64,000 bases of DNA from Gonocerus acuteangulatus (taxonomy: Eukaryota > Arthropoda > Insecta > Hemiptera > Coreidae): positions 50,564,185-50,628,184 of the forward strand of contig OX328125.1 of the NCBI GenBank assembly GCA_946811695.1. Reading direction: 5' to 3'. Positions within the stretch are counted from its first letter, which is position 1. Every line of letters begins with the position of its first letter. Positions 34,901 through 47,051 of the stretch are shown here, one piece after another. Made by a program: the position numbers and the translations under genes. Below the pieces are notes generated by a model that saw only the letters and a program-made list of their open reading frames with translations, was not told the DNA's origin and made no database searches.

Positions 34901-35130
34901 TCAAATTTTATTGTTACTAAGCAGTTCTGCACAAGAGTAATAAATTTCAATTATTGATTTTTGAGTTAAATTTCTTTTATTGAGGAAAACTTCCACTTGG
35001 TTGTTTGTATAGTGTTGTACCAGTCTGTTTTTCTGTATGTCTCTGAGTTTTTGTTGGTATATTACAATGAAACCACAGGCAACATGTGGTCCATCTATAC
35101 TGCCGTAAGTGTAATTTTGATAGTCTTTCA
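34901..35130 (-). pseudogene. Possible LINE RNase H fragment
   Basis: The minus-strand frame reads QNYTYGSIDGPHVACGFIVI then, later, LTQKSIIEIYYSCAELLSNN. This is reminiscent of RNase H (YTDGSKxDGxVGCGF... SIFxAEIxAIxxALxLL), with the catalytic Asp of TDGS replaced by Tyr. The match ends where the Jockey-like element was inserted (35130/35131). It is a weak, decayed similarity. Confidence 0.35.
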
Positions 35131-35595
35131 GTAGTAGTGTCCCAGGTGTAGCCCATGACACAGTGTTGTATAAAGCTCCGTAAAACAAGTGTTTTCAAAG
35201 TGGATCGAGGTGTTCCCTGCGAACGAAAAGTGGCACAGTGGTAGCTGTTCCACTGGTGAACATTATTCTGAAATTTGAAGAAATTTCACTCACTAGATCA
35301 CCACAAAATAAGTGAGTAAAATCATTCACTTTTCACTTTGTATAGGCCTTTACCCTAGCTGAGGCTAGTGGTGGGGGTGCTCCTGCACTCGCCTGACAGA
35401 GAGGCTGTCTTCGCCCCTTCAGAAATTTAAATACTAGTGCCTGCGCTACTAGTAGATACTTCGTCAGCCTCCTTGGCTCAGTGGCAGCATTCAACTCTAA
35501 GTAGACTGAATTAACCGGAGTTCGCAGCTCGCCAGGGACAATTTTTTTTTTTTTTTTATTTTTTTTTTATTATTATTAATAAAAAAAAACTCACG

Positions 35596-36928
35596 ATGTC
35601 ATCAATTGAGACAAGTGAACAACATATGATCGTGATCGAGTCTACTTCAACCCATGATTCTGAAAACGTCGCCACAGGTAGACGTAAAAGACTACGCAAG
35701 AGAACAACAGATCTTTTAACACCCCCGAAAATAAAGCAAAAGAAGTCATCTCTTAATCAAAACAACTCTGCAACCCACTCTTGGAGCTCAGAACAGAACA
35801 AAGGGATTCAGGATTCATCACGCGATCCCTTGAAACCGCCTAATATTTATCTCCGGAAAGTAACCGACTTCAAAAAGTTCTGCATCACCCTAACAGAAAT
35901 CGTCGGAGAAAACAAGTTTAAATGTCGTGCAAGGTTTAACGACATCGTTATAAAGCCCACCGACAGCGATGTATACAGAACTATCATCCGGCACCTGGAA
36001 AGTAAGGAAGCAGACTTTCACTGCTACCAGTTACCCGAAGATAAATCCTACAGGGTGGTTATCCGCCACCTCCATCACTCAACTCCACCAGCAGACATCA
36101 TTAGCGAACTGGTCAAAAAAGGATACTCCGTCAAAAGGCCCCATAATGTACGGCATCCAGTAACAAAAGCACAGTTACCTCTCTTCGGTCGACTTGGAGA
36201 AGAACGAAAAAAGCAAGGAGATTTTTCGCGAACAGTTTTTACCTTGCACAAAAATCAAAGTGGAGGAACCGCGACGCCGGGGTGACGTAATACAGTGCCA
36301 AAACTGCCAGGAATTTAATCACACACGCTCATACTGTCACCACACCTCAAAATGCGTCAAATGCGGCTCCGAACATTCCTCTAAGGACTGCCCCAAGCCA
36401 CTTGACGTTCCTCCGAGCTGCGCAAACTGCGGCGAAAATCACACCGCCAGCTACAAAGGCTGCGAAGTGTACAAAGCACTTAAAACAATAAGAGTGCAAA
36501 GGCAGAGAAAGCAATACACAGTAGCCGAGAAGACATCACCACCCAGCGGATCATCCCACTTCCCACCTCTACCACCTGCTCCAGCTCCAAAGGACTTTGC
36601 TCTTCGCCGGCCGAACGTGACTTACTCCTCCTTACTAACGTCACTCCAGAAGAAGAAGCCGCCTGTCCCTACACCAGTTCCGAAAAATGTAGCAAAACCA
36701 CAAGAACCATCTTCCCTTCCTACCCCTTCCCATACCCAAAACCTGCCTACCTTCCCAACTCCTCGCATACCGTCTAATCAAATTCCTCAGCATCATGCTC
36801 AAGATCCTATGAACCTTTTCTCCTCCTTCCTAAACAAACTTGAAACCCTCCTTACTCCTCTAATAAATCTAATGACCACCCTTATAGCTCACTTCCTTCC
36901 CAAATCTCAAAATGCAACGCTTCCATAA
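35596..36928 (+). pseudogene. Jockey-like ORF1 (gag-like), one frameshift
   Basis: ATG at 35596 in frame for 229 codons; the frame then breaks near 36187 (an apparent extra G in TTCGGTCGAC, expected FFVDL) and continues in the next frame to TAA at 36926-36928. The N-terminal part is basic and Ser/Thr-rich. The central part has the RNA-binding-like segment ...VIRHLHHSTPPADIISELVK. The C-terminal half has three CCHC-type knuckles: CQNCQEFNHTRSYC, CVKCGSEHSSKDC, CANCGENHTASYKGC. A Pro-rich tail follows. Gag proteins of this group bind element RNA. Confidence 0.85.
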
Positions 36929-39591
36929 TCCCCATCTCTCCATCCTTTTGTGGAATGCCAACGGACTTACAACAAGAAGACAAGAACTGACACTTTTACT
37001 AACTGGCAAAAACATCGCCATCGCCCTCACAACTGAGACACACTTGAAAAAATCCTTCGGTGTTGAGGGTTACTCCTGTTATCGAACCGACCATCCATCT
37101 CTGGCTCAGCATGGGACTCTGATTCTAATCAAGAACCAGATCAAACACCATCAAGAATCCAGCATCGCATCAGCAAGCCTGCAGGTAACATCCATATCCC
37201 TTTCCCTTTCTCCCTTCGATATCATACTGTCCGCAGTGTATTGTTCTACCAACCTTTCCATTTACCATCCTGAATTCCTGTCAATATTCCAATCCTTTGG
37301 TCCCCGCTTCCTCACCGGGGGTGATTTCAACGCGAAACACCCCATGTGGGGAAGCCGTTCAGCTAACTCCCGTGGCAGAATCCTTTATGATTTCCTTAAC
37401 TCCCATAATTATCTCCCTATATCGCCAAACACACCAACAATCTGGCCAACCGATCCATCCCGTAGTCCTGATTTAGTCGATTTCTTCATCTCGTCTGGCT
37501 TGGGAGGTATAGCGACTTCTATTGATTCGCTCCTCGACCTATCGTCGGACCATTCTGCTATCCTTCTAACCCTCTTCTCCTCCCCTGCACCCCGTCCTCT
37601 ACAACCAACCCTTACTCCCGGTCCCATCAACTGGCAATCATTTCAGCTCAACCTAGAGCGCTCCATAGACCTAAGTGTTTCCCTAAAAACCCCTAAAAAG
37701 ACCTAGACAAAGCCACTGAATCGTTTACTGAAGCCATTCAGGACAGTGCCCGCAATTCATGCCGACGAAGTGCAGGGTTTCCTTGCCCACCCAAAATGCA
37801 ACTCCCAAACCACATCCAAGAACTCCTTGCAGCCAAGCGACGAGCCAGGGCTTTATGGCAAAGATCCCGTTATCCCTCGGACAGAAACGCATACAACAGA
37901 CTGACACGCCAACTGAAATCTTCCCTATCCCAATTCCGTTCAGAATCCTTTAACGAATACCTTTCATCCCTCTCTACACAAGACTGTTCTTTGTGGACAG
38001 TCACTCGTAGAATCCTTAAGTTCCACTCAATCCCTTCCCCTCTCAAACGCAACGATGGGACCTGGGCCAGAAGTGATGAAGAAAAGGCGCTCCTCCTCTC
38101 CACACACCTAACCACAGTATTTTCCCCTAATCCTCTAATGAGCCCTTCCCATGATGCAGATATCGAACATTACCTGAATTCTCCTTTACCTTTGTCCTTC
38201 CCTCCCAAAGCTTTCCACCCATCCGATGTTAAATACATCATCAAACACCTTCCTAGGAAATCTCCTGGTTATGATCTTATCACCTCCACAATACTCAAAA
38301 ACCTCCCCCAGAAGGCCATTATATTCCTTACATACCTGTATAACTCAATCCTAAGAACAACCCATTTCCCGAATCCCTGGAAACACTCAGTCGTCGTCGT
38401 TATCCCCAAACCTCCAGATTGCCCCTCTTCCTATCGGCCCATCAGCCTTCTCCCATTAATGTCCAAAATATTCGAAGAACTCCTGTACAAAAGAATCCTC
38501 CCTATCATAGAATCCTCGAATACAATGCCCAACCATCAATTTGGTTTCCGCTTCCAGCATTCCACTATACAACAGTGCTTACGAGTCGTAGACTCAATTT
38601 CCTCCTCGCTTGAACGTAAGAGTTTTTGCACGAGTGCCTTTCTCGACGTTGCTCAAGCATTCGATCGGGTTTGGCACCCGGGATTACTTTACAAAGTAAA
38701 GCTTATACTTCCACACACCTATTTCCTTATCCTCAAATCCTATCTGTCAAACAGATCCTTCCAAGTCAAATAGGTACAACTCTTTCCCCGACCTGCCCCA
38801 TAAATGCTGGAGTCCCTCAAGGGAGTATTATTGGTCCTCTCCTTTTCCTCCTTTACACTGCGGATATTCCCACACACCCCCAAACCCTACTAACAACCTA
38901 CGCAGATGATACTGCCATCCTGTCAACTTCCCCTGATCCCTCAGTAGCATCCCAACACCTGCAGGAACATCTTATCGGCATACAACATTGGAGTGACATG
39001 TGGAGAGTAAAAATCAACCCGGAAAAATGTAAGCAGGTTACATTCACCCTCAACCGGAGATCATGCCCTTCTGTACATCTCAAAAACACTCCACTACCAG
39101 TATCCAGCGAGGTTTGATATCTAGGATTATACCTTGACAGCCGACTGACATGGAACCCTCACACGAGACTGAAAAGACAAGAACTGAACAAAAGATACGG
39201 ACTACTTAGACGACTCCTTGGACCCTCATCTAAATTATCAATACAGAACAAACTAACGATATACAAAACAATCATTCGACCAATATGGACATACGGACTT
39301 GAACTCTGGGGGTCAGCAAAACCATCCAACATCAACAGAATACAGGCATTCCAGTCAAAAGTGCTCCGTAAAATTGTAAATGCCCCTTTCTACGTCTCAA
39401 ACAAAACCCTTCACAATGGCCTTAACATTCCATTTGTCCTTGACCTTGCTAAAACCCGTTTCCAAATGTTCCACTCCAAATTGTCCTACCATCCTAATCC
39501 GGAAGGTCTATCCTTATCGTCCCAATCCCATCCAGACAATCCTCCCAGGCGGCTCAAGAGACAGTGGCCCCGAGACAATTTACTCTTCTGA
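36912..39591 (+). pseudogene. Jockey-like ORF2 (endonuclease-reverse transcriptase), three lesions
   Basis: ATG at 36912 overlaps the ORF1 stop by 17 bases. The APE-type endonuclease shows LWNANGL, TETHL, GGDFNAKHPMWGS and SDHSAI. A frameshift near 37690-37700 (A-run) moves to a second frame: linker, then SYRPISLLPLMSKIFEELL, FGFRFQHST and motif A FLDVAQAFDRVWH. A one-base deletion near 38770 moves to a third frame: INAGVPQGSIIGPLLFLLY and the catalytic YADD. TGA at 39115-39117 (expected Arg before YLGLYLD) interrupts it, and it continues to TGA at 39589. No RNase H domain is seen after the RT, as in most Jockey elements. Confidence 0.88.
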
Positions 39592-39773
39592 TCATATAGG
39601 GATCATTAAAATATTTATTTAGACAGCTTTGAAAGTGCCAACAATGGCTGGCTTCTTTCACATTTTGTATTGTTTTTATTTTATTTTACTTTTTCCATTT
39701 TTGTCGACTTGTTCATAATATCTGCATCATCAAACTTGATTACTGTACTGTTTATAATTTGTACAGATTTCAA

Positions 39774-39809
<36 letters not shown>

Positions 39810-39860
39810 TAGTCTTTCAAAATTTATTTCAACAGTATTTTACAATAGTTTTTAATATGC

Positions 39861-39865
<5 letters not shown>

Positions 39866-39909
<44 letters not shown>
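39866..39909. repeat. (TA)n microsatellite
   Basis: Pure TA tract 47 bases downstream of the Jockey target duplication. A second tract of about 48 bases is at 40854-40901. Confidence 0.95.
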
Positions 39910-39910
<1 letters not shown>

Positions 39911-40851
39911 CAGGTGTCAGTCCATCTAGAGAGGGTGGGGCGGGTTTACTCCATACTTTTTGGGAAATTGCAACTTCGGTAAATGTCGAGGGCATCTATA
40001 GAGAAAGCTGCCTTGTAAAAATAAACTAAAAATGTTCATCTCAAATAGGGGTAACAAGTCAGTAAAATTAAATAAATTTCTCAGAAACGATTTGGTAAGT
40101 ATCAAGAATTAAATGCTGTACATGGTTAATGGTATAGACTCCCTAACTCTTTCGTAATCCCTTAAGGAGACACAAAATAAGAATAAAGAATAATTAGAGC
40201 TGATTTAAGTAACCGTTTAAAAGAAATACTACAAAGTATAGCCGAAATAATGAATTGATTGGTTTATATTAGGAATAAAGGGCGAAAAGGAAAAGCCCAA
40301 GAGGTGGCCCAGGAAATTAGCCCATTATTTACCAAAAATCCCTCTTTGCAAATGACTCAATTGCACAGGCCAATTTCTTTCTGGTAGTTTTTCTTTATTT
40401 CCGTGTATTTCTTGACCTTTTCATTGTTCGTTTCTTGTTTGTTTTTATGTTTTGTGGGGAAAACTACTGTTAAGATGAACACCACAAATCAACATAAGTG
40501 TGCCAACGTAAGATACATTTGAACACGTGGTATACATAACATGGTTACATGGTGGTATGAAGGGATACTATTTAATTCTTAGAATTATAAAATTATTTAT
40601 AAATGGTAAATTTTTTTAGTGGTAGAACACTTGAATAATATATGCTGGTGGACCTGAATACTCTGGCTGCACTACAAATTTTATGTTCTAGCGTCGAATT
40701 AATAAGCCTTTAATTAATTCAATAATGGGTACCTACAAAGGAGAAAACTAGGCGGCCAAGCATAGTACTAACCACTGTGTCTTACTGTGCCGTATGGTCA
40801 AGACTCAGATACCTCAGCCCCTCTGGGCCCTTGTGGCTCGTTACGGGACTG

Positions 40852-40903
<52 letters not shown>

Positions 40904-41110
40904 CAGTCATTCATTTTTTAGATGATTTTTTTTTTAATGATTTGGACTCAAAAAATACATACAACCCTAAATGTTCACCCTTCTACCACCAATCCCCATT
41001 TTTTAATATCGACATTAGTACTTTAATTATTTTGAACCCTTGGTGGCCGATAACTAGTCAATTATCATTCGATCCTATATCCCCGCTAGGCGTCTACCGG
41101 TGTCACCTGG
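39910..41110. other. Unassigned stretch
   Basis: No gene recognised; apart from the (TA)n tract, no repeat structure was resolved. Confidence 0.45.
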
Positions 41111-41364
41111 TAAAAAGCACTGAGTAGGGATGAGAAGGATGTCTGTTTGTGGATGAGATTTTGACATACATCAAACAATTATACAACAATTCACACGGAA
41201 AATTTACGTGGCATGTTCTCGCGTGAGTGAACCATTCGGTTTGTTTGGACTAACCATAAATATCGTTCACTACATTGCACTAAGAAATTAATATTGCTTA
41301 TTTGACTACCAAAATATTCGCTAAAAATAATTTTTATGGCAAAAAAAAGTTTGCCGTCAGCTAG

Positions 41365-41401
<37 letters not shown>

Positions 41402-41953
41402 CAAACTTTCCTGACTGCGCCCTCACGATTCGATCTCTTCAAGGTCCACGAGTGAATGTTAATGTACCTGATAGAGAGCACTGTTGAAGAAAATGAAAAT
41501 CGTTAACAGTTATATCGACCATCTCTCCGCACTGATTCTCCATGGAATTGGTGCATCACCAAAGGCATTATCTTTACCGTCTAATTCGATGTTTACGAAG
41601 CAGAATAAAAAAATTGGATCATTAGGTAATAACTATTAGCACTCTCCGAATGAATGTGAAAAATGTCATCAAATCTATGTATATAAGTCTTCAAAGATCA
41701 ATGAAGACTTGAATACATGTTTCAAAAATTCTTCTATGAGTGGAACCTCAGTAGCTGCTGTAAGTACTTGGATTAAATAGATGCTTTAAGTAAGTGAACG
41801 ATATTTTTGGTTAGTCCAAACAAACTGGATGGTTTACTCACGCGAGAATATGCCACGTAAATTGTCCGTGTGAATTGCTGTATAATTCTTTGATGTGTGC
41901 CAAAATCACATCCACAAACAGACATCGTTCTCATACCTACTCAGTGCTTTTTC
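41111..41953. mobile_element. Inverted-repeat element, ~160-bp arms
   Basis: Left arm (about 41111-41275) starts AAAAAGCACTGAGTAGG and includes CACGGAAAATTTACGTGGCA and GGTTTGTTTGGACTAACC. The right arm (about 41796-41953) is its reverse complement with scattered changes, ending CCTACTCAGTGCTTTTT. The loop holds a (TA)n(TG)n tract (41364-41401). No transposase. A CTAA-family tip abuts at 41955. Confidence 0.75.
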
Positions 41954-41954
41954 T

Positions 41955-42036
41955 AGTCGGCACTTCTGGATTGGGTCATGAGGTCAACCTTATAAGCGAG
42001 GTTCATCCCTATGGAGGGAGGGAGGAACCGCGCAGA
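41955..42036 (+). repeat. CTAA-family 3' end, tip mutated
   Basis: AGTCGGCACTTCTGGATTGG, GTCATGAGGTCAACC and the GAGGGAGGGAGGAACCGCGC palindrome, followed by AGAA rather than TAA. Confidence 0.55.
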
Positions 42037-42352
42037 AATGAGAAGAAAGTATTATCGACTCAGGATATGAATGGACTGTTTGCCTTGGATTTACGGTCTG
42101 ATGCGCCAATGAGAGTTTTAAGGAGGTTAAGAGCTTGACATTTCCTCTTATTCGCCGAAGTATATGTCCTATCTGAATGGTCACACGTGTAGGAAGGTTT
42201 CTAGGGAAAACATTATGTCATTATTTTTCACTAGATACTCGATCAATTTCATCGGATATATTATCGATTTCATCGGAGCATAAAAGGAAAGAGTAGAAAA
42301 TGAACTTGCATATGTGCTGACTAATTTCGAATAATGAAGACTACGTAGGACT

Positions 42353-42604
42353 AGCGTATACAGAAAAAAAATTCGGCGGGAAGGGGGCCGGGAGCACCTA
42401 GGCATTTGGGGTGTAGTGAAAATTTAAAATATTTTAGTGTAAAATAGTGAGGTTTAAGGTCTTACGCCTAGCAGACCAGGGTACATCTAGAAGAGATTTT
42501 TCGGTGTTATAGGTTTTTTTTTACCTGGAATGTTCTCACAAAAACCAAATTTCGGGGATGGGGGCTGAAACCCCATCAGCCCCCCCCTTATATACGCCCA
42601 TGCT
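42353..42604. mobile_element. G/C-tipped MITE copy
   Basis: The left end AGCGTATACAGAAAAAAAAT and the right end CCCCTTATATACGCCCATG match the ends of the element at 24593-25089, with the internal GGGGGCTG/CAGCCCCCC blocks. No target duplication was resolved. Confidence 0.55.
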
Positions 42605-42876
42605 GTGTACTAAAATTCAGGATGGTTGAAAGGCACAGCCACTCAGAAGTCATTAAATTAATTTATTTATTTATTATTATAGCCATGCGGTAGTAGCTTA
42701 GGAAAAAATGATAAAAACGTGTAAATATGAGGAGAGCAAAGAAAAAAAAAAAAAAAATAAGAGTAACACTCTTTGGGACCTAACTATACTCGACCAATTT
42801 CCTTACAGATATTAAAATGTTTAGTCTCGTATAAAGGACAAATGTAAATTTCACACGAATTTATCAATTGTAGATC

Positions 42877-43025
42877 GTTTCCTCCGTCCCTCTATAGGGA
42901 GGTAACTCTTATGAGGCAGACCTCATGACGCAATCCGGGAGTGAAATTTTCACGTTTCAGTACCCAAAGCTCATGAGCATAAAGGTGGATCAATTTTGTA
43001 TATATACACACATATATACATACAT

Positions 43026-43080
<55 letters not shown>
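42877..43080 (-). mobile_element. CTAA-family end with (TA)n tract, minus strand
   Basis: CCTCCGTCCCTCTATAGGGA...ATGAGGCAGACCTCATGACG...GTGAAATTTTCACGTTTCAG and then a TA tract (43028-43080). The order (tip, body, microsatellite) is the reverse of the copy at 20380-20531. Confidence 0.55.
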
Positions 43081-43083
<3 letters not shown>

Positions 43084-43546
43084 TCACACACACACATTTG
43101 TCAGTATTTTCAGTACTTCGTCAATTTTTAAATTTATTTTATCGGTATGCGTAAGCACATTCTTCTCTAATGTGGCGTAAAGTAACCGTATATCTGAGTA
43201 CTGTGTTAAGCTTTACAGCTCCCGTGTGACGAGCGTTCATTTTGCTAAATGCAATGTAATTTGTGAACGCCTACTTGTGTTGAATTAGCCTAATCTGCAA
43301 TTCTTGAAGGTCTTGCTCCCGGGCGATTTAATACATCCAGGGGTTAGTTCACTTTTCTAATGTAAAGTGTGTGTTGTCTGTGTATTTTTTGCCGTCGCGG
43401 GTATGGATTGTACATTTCGTGGTGTCCAAATTGTAAGACATACATCATTGTGTAATAATAAATGATTAAATGTAACATCTGCATATTTTTTTTACAACCA
43501 ATGTCACCCCGTCAGCACCCATGACATTATTTGTCTTCTTTTTTAA

Positions 43547-43597
<51 letters not shown>

Positions 43598-43606
<9 letters not shown>

Positions 43607-43758
43607 GAACGGCTTCTTTCTCCAGCGGTGTCGCTCCTCTCTCCATCGCAATATTTCGTCGGGTTAATCTCCGACTTCTTCAGGCTGCTATGTGTCGTCC
43701 TCGGTGGTTATCAAGGGAATGAGCGACACCGCTGGAGAAAGAAGCCGTTCCATACATA
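43598..43758. mobile_element. Small inverted repeat with hammerhead-like core, flanked by (TA)n
   Basis: The arms 43598-43636 and 43720-43758 are perfect 39-base reverse complements (tip GTATGTATGGAACGG). Between them, on the minus strand (43652-43683), CTGAAGA, a stem GTCGG/CCGAC and GAAAT resemble a hammerhead core as in PLE terminal repeats. TA tracts lie on both sides (43551-43597 and 43794-43834). Confidence 0.6.
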
Positions 43759-43787
43759 CATGTGATACCCAGCGATGCAATTTAAAA

Positions 43788-43839
<52 letters not shown>

Positions 43840-44132
43840 ATATATTAATGTTAAGTTAGATGTAAAAGTTATGCACTATTGTTGATTTTTGGAGATAACA
43901 AACACAAATTAAAAAGGGAATGAACATTTTATCGTGCATTTTTTTGTTTATGATCTACAGATAGCTTGAGCGCGTAGTCCTTCATTTCTGATAAATTATG
44001 TTTCAAACTTAGACCTGAGCAACTTTCGGATAAAATGTATGGACAGGATTTCACTACTAAAAGAAAACTAAATAAAACGTATGAATAAAATGAAAGTTTT
44101 AAAAACCTTCAGAATATATTCTTTATTAAAAA

Positions 44133-44185
44133 AAAAGTCCGACTTACAGGAACTGCGTCCACATAGCGTGTTTCCGTTCTAATCC
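44133..44185 (-). repeat. GCAGTTCCTGCGA-family fragment
   Basis: AAAAAAAAGTCCGACTTACA then GGAACTGCGTCCACATAGCG: a diverged copy of the string at 19299-19347. Confidence 0.5.
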
Positions 44186-44559
44186 CCAGTGTCATTTGGA
44201 ATATAAACACTTAATTTTTTTTGATATTTCAAGAAAAATTTAAACTTCCCCTGACAAAACATTTTGTTGAGAAGCGAGATTTACGCGCCAATGATGTACC
44301 TACTCTAATCCTTATATGACAATATCATTATATCACTTCTGATAAATATAACTCTATACCAACTATATGAAGCTTTGTCTCGTTTAGATGAACTAAATTG
44401 CCATGGGTTGCAACGAAAACTTAGCCACGTTCAAGCACTGTACAATAGGTCGGTTACACTTTCATTGATTCAATTTTAAAACGTATATTCTTTAGGAAAA
44501 TATAATGGCTGTTTGAACTCTGATGAATACCAAATGTAGTTCTTGCCTGCCTCAAATAG

Positions 44560-44670
44560 GGTTTAAAAATAAAATCCCTTTTTAATGTTTTAAGGTCTTC
44601 TGGATATGAACGTGTCATGGTGTTAATAACTGGCGTTTTGCTAGACATTTTGCAGGCTACTCTACGGTTT
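44560..44670 (-). pseudogene. PLE 3'-end remnant
   Basis: The minus-strand frame reads TPVINTMTRSYPEDLKTLKR, resembling KKFVTRSIPEDFNIC at the end of the PLE ORF at 61341. The preceding TAGCAAAACGCC resembles that copy's TAGCGAAACGTCGG. No GIY-YIG or RT part was recognised nearby. Confidence 0.4.
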
Positions 44671-44760
44671 CTTATGAGAATGAAGATCGTATCCTTTCTG
44701 GAAGACGGAAATTGTGAAAAATCTCCAAAATACAAGAGATGAGATGGTTATAGACTGAAT

Positions 44761-46110
44761 TAACTATGAACACCCCTCATCTCGCGGAAGAAAGAGGTTT
44801 TGATTGGAGCCCAACACCGCGGGAAGGGTCGAGCAGTAAGAGATGTAGGACCCCGACAAGGCACAAATAGTAGCCGGACTAAAAACGCGCATCATTCTCA
44901 GAAGAAACCCTGAAGAATGTTTGGTGAAGCGTCGGGTATCCAGATGTGCTCAAAACATTCAGTAACATTTACCGGGGAAGCCATCGAGAATCAAATCCTT
45001 ATTATTTGATCAGAATCAGGATTGCTTTTTACTATTTGAGTTTTGAGCATTTTCCTTACACCAAACCCTCATGATGGGGCATTCCCCGAAGCATTTGGGC
45101 ATTAACTCTCTCTTGGACTGACGAAATTTCTTTATAAATCCCAGTAAAAGTGTAATTTACATGTTGTCCACCAATGTCCAGTCAGCCATTCTACTGTGCA
45201 ATGGGATTTGGTAGGTATTTGGTGATTCTAGGAGTGGATATAGGCTGACATGGGATGAAATAGATGCAGATTTATGCATCACGTGAATGGTCATTCAAAT
45301 TGCTTGAGCTCATAAACAACGTGGTCTTCAGCCTCCCGCGAATTGCCGACGTAAAATACGATTGTGCTTCAGGAATACAGTCGAGGGTGCTTCTGTTATG
45401 TGCACACTACTCCAGTATTTTTATTGCATTTTAAATTTTATAGATTCTGCATTTATAAATCTTTAACTTTAGACAAGTGAGTTTGCCATGCTTGAATTTG
45501 AAAGCAGTTATTCTGATCTTAATCAAATAGGCTATCGGGATAATCCCAATATCTATCTAGACCATTTATTATTTTATGGACCACTATCAACTTTATCAGT
45601 GTATTCGATTTCTGGTAGATATGGCGGCTTTTCGAAAAAAGGAGTATTCCCATCCCCCTTTGTTATAGAATGTCAACCCGTAAATGGCTCGTTCCAAAAG
45701 AAATCGCTATTCCAGTAATACTATAAATAAATATCCTAATGATGAGTTGGGTTCACAAAAGTAATATGCTGGAAAAAGGGGCGTTGGCCCCCAATTTAGT
45801 AATAATTTGTAAGGCTGAAGAATTACTTTTATATATTTCAGATTTTCGATAGTTTTGTCGTATTTTCTCTCACCACATATGAAGGAATGCCGCATAAGGA
45901 CTCAAATTCTACGAAGATCTAGGACAAACATTTTATGCCTGACTTGAGTCTGTATGGATAAGACTTAAATCAATATTCTTAAGCTATGAACATTCAATAT
46001 TTATTAGGTAGTAATGAAGTTTTGGCTAAATTTTGTATTTTTGTGGAAATAAATTTCTTATCCCAAAACCTCGCGGGGAAGTAGAGAATGTTTCGGTCAG
46101 ATTAAGTTTG
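44761..46110. other. Unassigned stretch
   Basis: AGAAGAAACCCTGAAGAATG (44900-44919) may be another PLE-type motif. A 76-codon frame (45488-45718) has no recognisable domain. Confidence 0.4.
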
Positions 46111-46111
46111 A

Positions 46112-46624
46112 TAACACCGGCACACACACAAAAAAAAGTGGTCTTTTCCAAAGACACCATACATATATTCCTATGTATTTCGACAAGCTGAATCCGAATC
46201 CGGAGTCCGTTTCACTCCATCACGTCAGGTTTAAGGGCATTTAAAGGTCAAATTTTGTATGAAGTTGTTAAAGAAGAAATAACTAGAGCTTCCACGGTTT
46301 TGAGGGTCGCTAAATTCGAATCTGAGGTCTGTTTCACCATATCGGCGCAAAATCGAGGTCATAAATAGACATATTTGCACTTGAAATGAACTTGATTTTC
46401 CGTTGATAGGATAGATAAAACTCTTATTCGAATTCAGCAACCCTCAAAACCATGGAAGCTCTAGTTATTTCTTCTTTAACGACTTCATACGAAATTTGTC
46501 CTCCATATGCTCTTAAATCTGACGTGATGAGGTAAAACGGACTCCGGATTCGGATTGTCGAAATACATAAGAATATATGTGTGGTGTCTTTGGAAAATAC
46601 CACTTTTTATTTGTGTGCCTGTGT
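46112..46624. mobile_element. Inverted-repeat element, ~190-bp arms
   Basis: Left arm contains AAGTGGTCTTTTCCAAAGAC, GAATCCGGAGTCCGTTT, AAGAAGAAATAACTAGAGCT and CGGTTTTGAGGGT. The right arm (about 46430-46624) holds their reverse complements. It is a foldback with a unique centre (about 46310-46430) and no transposase. Confidence 0.75.
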
Positions 46625-47051
46625 AATTACTGAATTTAAACTATACTTATACTGTTGCTATATAACAAAATTCAAATCAAATAAAAAAAAAAAAATTATA
46701 GTCACAACACCCCATATAAAAATTAGGATTAAGGAATAATTTTTCATTGAAAAATAGCTTAGATTCCCTTTTAATCATTAGATTTTGAGGGATGAGGACA
46801 GGGGCTGATTGTTTGTGTTGGCTGGGAAGGGATAAACAACAGTTCAATCGATAGCCCATTAAGGATGTTGACTTTAAACTATCGCTCACATAAAAAAAGT
46901 AGTAAGAGGTGATGCAAAATCACAACATAAAAAAATCTTGAGAAAGAGACGACGAAAATAAATGTTGGACGATTTTGAGGTTCTTGAAAGGTTATTGAGC
47001 TTATATCAATAGAAAAACTTGGTCGAGGTATAACACCCAAAACGTTTTCCT

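Larger units (their letters stand above)
35131..39807 (+). mobile_element. Jockey-like non-LTR retrotransposon, apparently full length, mutated
   Basis: Identical 12-mers GATAGTCTTTCA at 35119-35130 and 39808-39819 are the target duplications. Inside are a ~465-base 5' UTR, ORF1 (gag with zinc knuckles), ORF2 (endonuclease plus reverse transcriptase), a short 3' UTR and a poly(A) run of about 33 (39775-39807). The length of about 4.7 kb suits Jockey-clade elements. Codon use is CT/C-rich and contrasts with the AT-rich surroundings. One frameshift in ORF1, two frameshifts and one nonsense codon in ORF2 make it inactive, though only lightly decayed. Clade assignment rests on ORF layout and motifs read by eye. 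Confidence 0.9.
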
